From: CAZBGL01 sp964491375
GTDB lineage: Bacteria; Desulfobacterota; Deferrisomatia; Deferrisomatales; Deferrisomataceae
NCBI GenBank assembly: GCA_964491375.1
Contig: CAZBGL010000227.1
Location: 1 to 13,361 of the forward strand
Reading direction: 5' to 3'
Length of the DNA stretch: 13,361 bases
The position numbers and the translations under genes are program-made. Positions 13,291 to 13,361 of this stretch are shown here, piece by piece. A model generated the notes under the pieces. The model worked only from the letters and a program-made list of their open reading frames with translations, ran no database searches and was not told the DNA's origin. How positions within the stretch are numbered: the stretch's first letter is position 1; the number at the start of each line of letters is the position of its first letter.

Positions 13291-13333
13291 TTCGTTGCGG
13301 CTGGCGGAGGGAATCTCGACCACCTGGCTGCGC

Positions 13334-13361
13334 GGGCCTATCCCCGCGCATGCGGGGGAAC
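13334..13361 (-). CRISPR. Type I-E-like CRISPR repeat, leader-distal end of an array cut by the window
   Basis: The last 28 bases hold a CCCCGC-GCAT-GCGGGG hairpin flanked by GGGCCTAT on the left and GGAAC on the right. Read on the minus strand it begins GTTCCCCCGC and ends CGGGGATAGGCCC, matching the type I-E repeat plan (GTTCCCC..hairpin..GGGGATnnaCCg, 28-29 bases). Transcription would run leftwards, placing the leader outside to the right and making this the terminal repeat. No second copy is found within 100 bases upstream. One repeat alone is not proof; the sequence beyond 13361 would settle it. Confidence 0.6.

Noticed and set aside
12757..13323. Minus-strand open frame of 188 codons at the right end
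   Set aside because: It is antisense to a plus-strand frame with much better codon bias and recognisable polyvalent-protein character. Its translation is Leu/Gly/His/Pro-rich, as mirror frames of GC-rich genes are.
1..13361. tRNA, rRNA or insertion-sequence genes
   Set aside because: No tRNA cloverleaf pattern, rRNA stretch, transposase motif or terminal inverted repeats were recognised on either strand.

Overview
The window is a very GC-rich bacterial chromosome segment. Third codon positions are almost all G or C, genes are tightly packed, and several genes overlap by 4 bases. A chemoreceptor with a cysteine-rich insert, a two-gene CXXC-peptide/ferredoxin-type redox operon and a type I-E-like CRISPR repeat fit a Desulfobacterota lineage (a Deferrisoma- or Desulfuromonas-like organism). 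That placement is an inference from gene content, not from a marker gene.

Left part (1-4149). On the minus strand are a SAM methyltransferase of the ArsM-like fold with its coupled 45-residue partner. Downstream is a second minus-strand unit: a 43-residue CD1871A-type CXXC membrane peptide followed by the first codons of a probable 4Fe-4S membrane protein cut by the window edge. Divergent on the plus strand are a TlpA/ResA-type thioredoxin lipoprotein and a 54-residue charged protein. Converging on these is a 687-residue methyl-accepting chemotaxis protein whose HAMP linker is interrupted by a seven-cysteine module. A sigma-28-like promoter lies upstream of it.

Middle (4150-5990). A nitrosative-stress protein of the YgbA family, preceded by a candidate CRP/FNR-type site, and an EamA/DMT permease run on the plus strand. 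A roughly 340-base structured spacer follows, ending in a candidate promoter.

Right-centre (5991-12416). Six plus-strand genes appear to form one operon: (1) a peptidase-S51/cyanophycinase-like domain fused to the helical and C-terminal part of a cysteinyl-tRNA synthetase; (2) a PF13480 GNAT/FemAB-like transferase; (3) a GT4 glycosyltransferase resembling MshA/BshA; (4) a PIG-L zinc deacetylase resembling MshB/BshB; (5) a short PilZ protein; (6) a dynamin-like GTPase. The first four parallel the logic of mycothiol and bacillithiol synthesis (glycosylation, deacetylation, amino-acid or acyl attachment) but lack a recognisable MshC or BshC. They are the best candidate here for an undescribed pathway, either a low-molecular-weight thiol or another deacylated, re-acylated glycoside.

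Right edge (12417-13361). A gene-poor stretch leads to a start-less relic of a phage/ICE-type large polyvalent protein. It ends about 40 bases before what looks like the leader-distal repeat of a type I-E CRISPR array that continues beyond the window.
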